From Lachnospiraceae bacterium UBA4260 (GTDB taxonomy: Bacteria > Bacillota > Clostridia > Lachnospirales > Lachnospiraceae): a stretch of DNA of 30,863 nucleotides. The notes beneath the pieces are model-generated. The model was not told the origin of the DNA. It saw nothing but the letters and a program-made list of their open reading frames with translations, and made no database searches. This document shows positions 30,643-30,863 of this stretch, piece by piece. Positions within the stretch are counted from its first letter, which is position 1. Every line of letters begins with the position of its first letter. Location of the stretch: assembly GCA_002395235.1 (NCBI GenBank), contig DGWK01000011.1:69224-100086 (forward strand). Direction: 5' to 3'. The position numbers and the translations under genes were made by a program.

Positions 30643-30863
30643 TTAACATGCCTTATGTTGCTGCAGCCGGAGGAGAATCTCTTCCGGAACTGCACCCGGA
30701 TTAGCAGCCAGAGTATCGTAGATTAGCTTTACAGAGTCCTCTGGTTCCTCCAGTTCAGAAGCGATTACCGAAATACTCTTGCCTTTCAGGACTTTTTTTG
30801 CGACCATTTGAATCAGCTTAAGCAGCTCGCCTTCAGTGCGACCTTCCGCACGACCTTCCGCAC
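30643..30863 (-). CDS. Rpn-family nuclease/transposase-like protein, C-terminal fragment (5' end outside window)
   Basis: The open frame at the right edge reads AEGRAEGRTEGELLKLIQMV, AKKVLKGKSISVIASELEEP, EDSVKLIYDTLAANPGAVPE and ends EILLRLQQHKAC. The tandem AEGR repeats followed by a leucine-rich helix and a small HTH-like tail are typical of the C-terminus of Rpn (PD-(D/E)XK, recombination-promoting nuclease) proteins, which are numerous in gut Clostridia. The catalytic PD-(D/E)XK half is outside the window, so nuclease activity cannot be judged. The repeated GCGGAAGGTCGT units at the DNA level are prone to slippage. The assignment is based on the tail alone. Confidence 0.65.
   Translation of the reverse strand, partial: AEGRAEGRTEGELLKLIQMVAKKVLKGKSISVIASELEEPEDSVKLIYDTLAANPGAVPEEILLRLQQHKAC

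Noticed and set aside
26000..30863. Prophage or integrated element
   Set aside because: No integrase, terminase, capsid, tail or recognised attachment repeats are seen; only Ltp-like repeats hint at phage, which is not enough.

Overview
The window looks like a chromosomal segment of a Gram-positive anaerobe of the class Clostridia, most likely Lachnospiraceae-like. Evidence: strong AGGAGG-type ribosome sites, lipoboxes without outer-membrane genes, a BglG/MtlR-type PTS regulator, a fused chorismate mutase/prephenate dehydratase, and the C-terminus of an Rpn-family nuclease. This is inference from gene content; no rRNA is present to confirm it. The left 23 kb is GC-rich and dense. The 26.3-29.7 kb stretch is clearly more AT-rich.

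Layout. 1-2.4 kb: end of asnS, a terminator, a REP-like palindrome and guaA. 2.4-9.1 kb: a divergent hexitol locus with an MtlR-like regulator facing a mannitol-type PTS EIICBA, a zinc polyol-phosphate dehydrogenase and a 1-phosphofructokinase-like kinase. It has no MtlD, so its route to fructose bisphosphate is not the textbook one. 9.1-10.8 kb (minus strand): trmD and a NagD-type HAD phosphatase, separated by three related 22-bp repeats. 11.1-11.3 kb: an in-frame scar of a deleted ABC exporter. 11.5-13.8 kb: three overlapping genes (membrane protein, DUF6765-like protein with an HxxxDxxxH site, HdeD/DUF308-like membrane protein). 14.0-17.2 kb: pheA-aroB-aroF for aromatic amino acids. 17.4 kb: a DUF937 protein.

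18.0-21.6 kb is the most interesting operon: a polar amino-acid ABC transporter (binding protein, two permeases, ATPase) resembling cysteine/cystine importers. A ~400-nt leader precedes it. The leader has a good promoter, a 34-codon peptide rich in Cys and Met codons, and mutually exclusive hairpins in which a segment of the leader ORF can pair with the 5' arm of a terminator. This is the architecture of ribosome-mediated attenuation for sulfur amino acids.

21.7-23.1 kb: a cupin under a palindromic promoter and a DUF362 protein. 23.2-26.0 kb: a small HTH regulator divergent from a transmembrane Ser/Thr kinase with an extracytoplasmic sensor region. 26.0-26.5 kb: a terminator, a highly structured ~160-nt element of unknown nature (four-way junction plus an alternative 10-bp pairing), and a 57-residue ribbon-helix-helix protein. 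26.6-29.7 kb: two lipoproteins, the second ending in two Ltp-type repeats known from phage superinfection-exclusion proteins. 29.7-30.9 kb (minus strand): an unrecognised 282-residue protein and the tail of an Rpn/PD-(D/E)XK nuclease. The right 7 kb therefore looks like accessory DNA.
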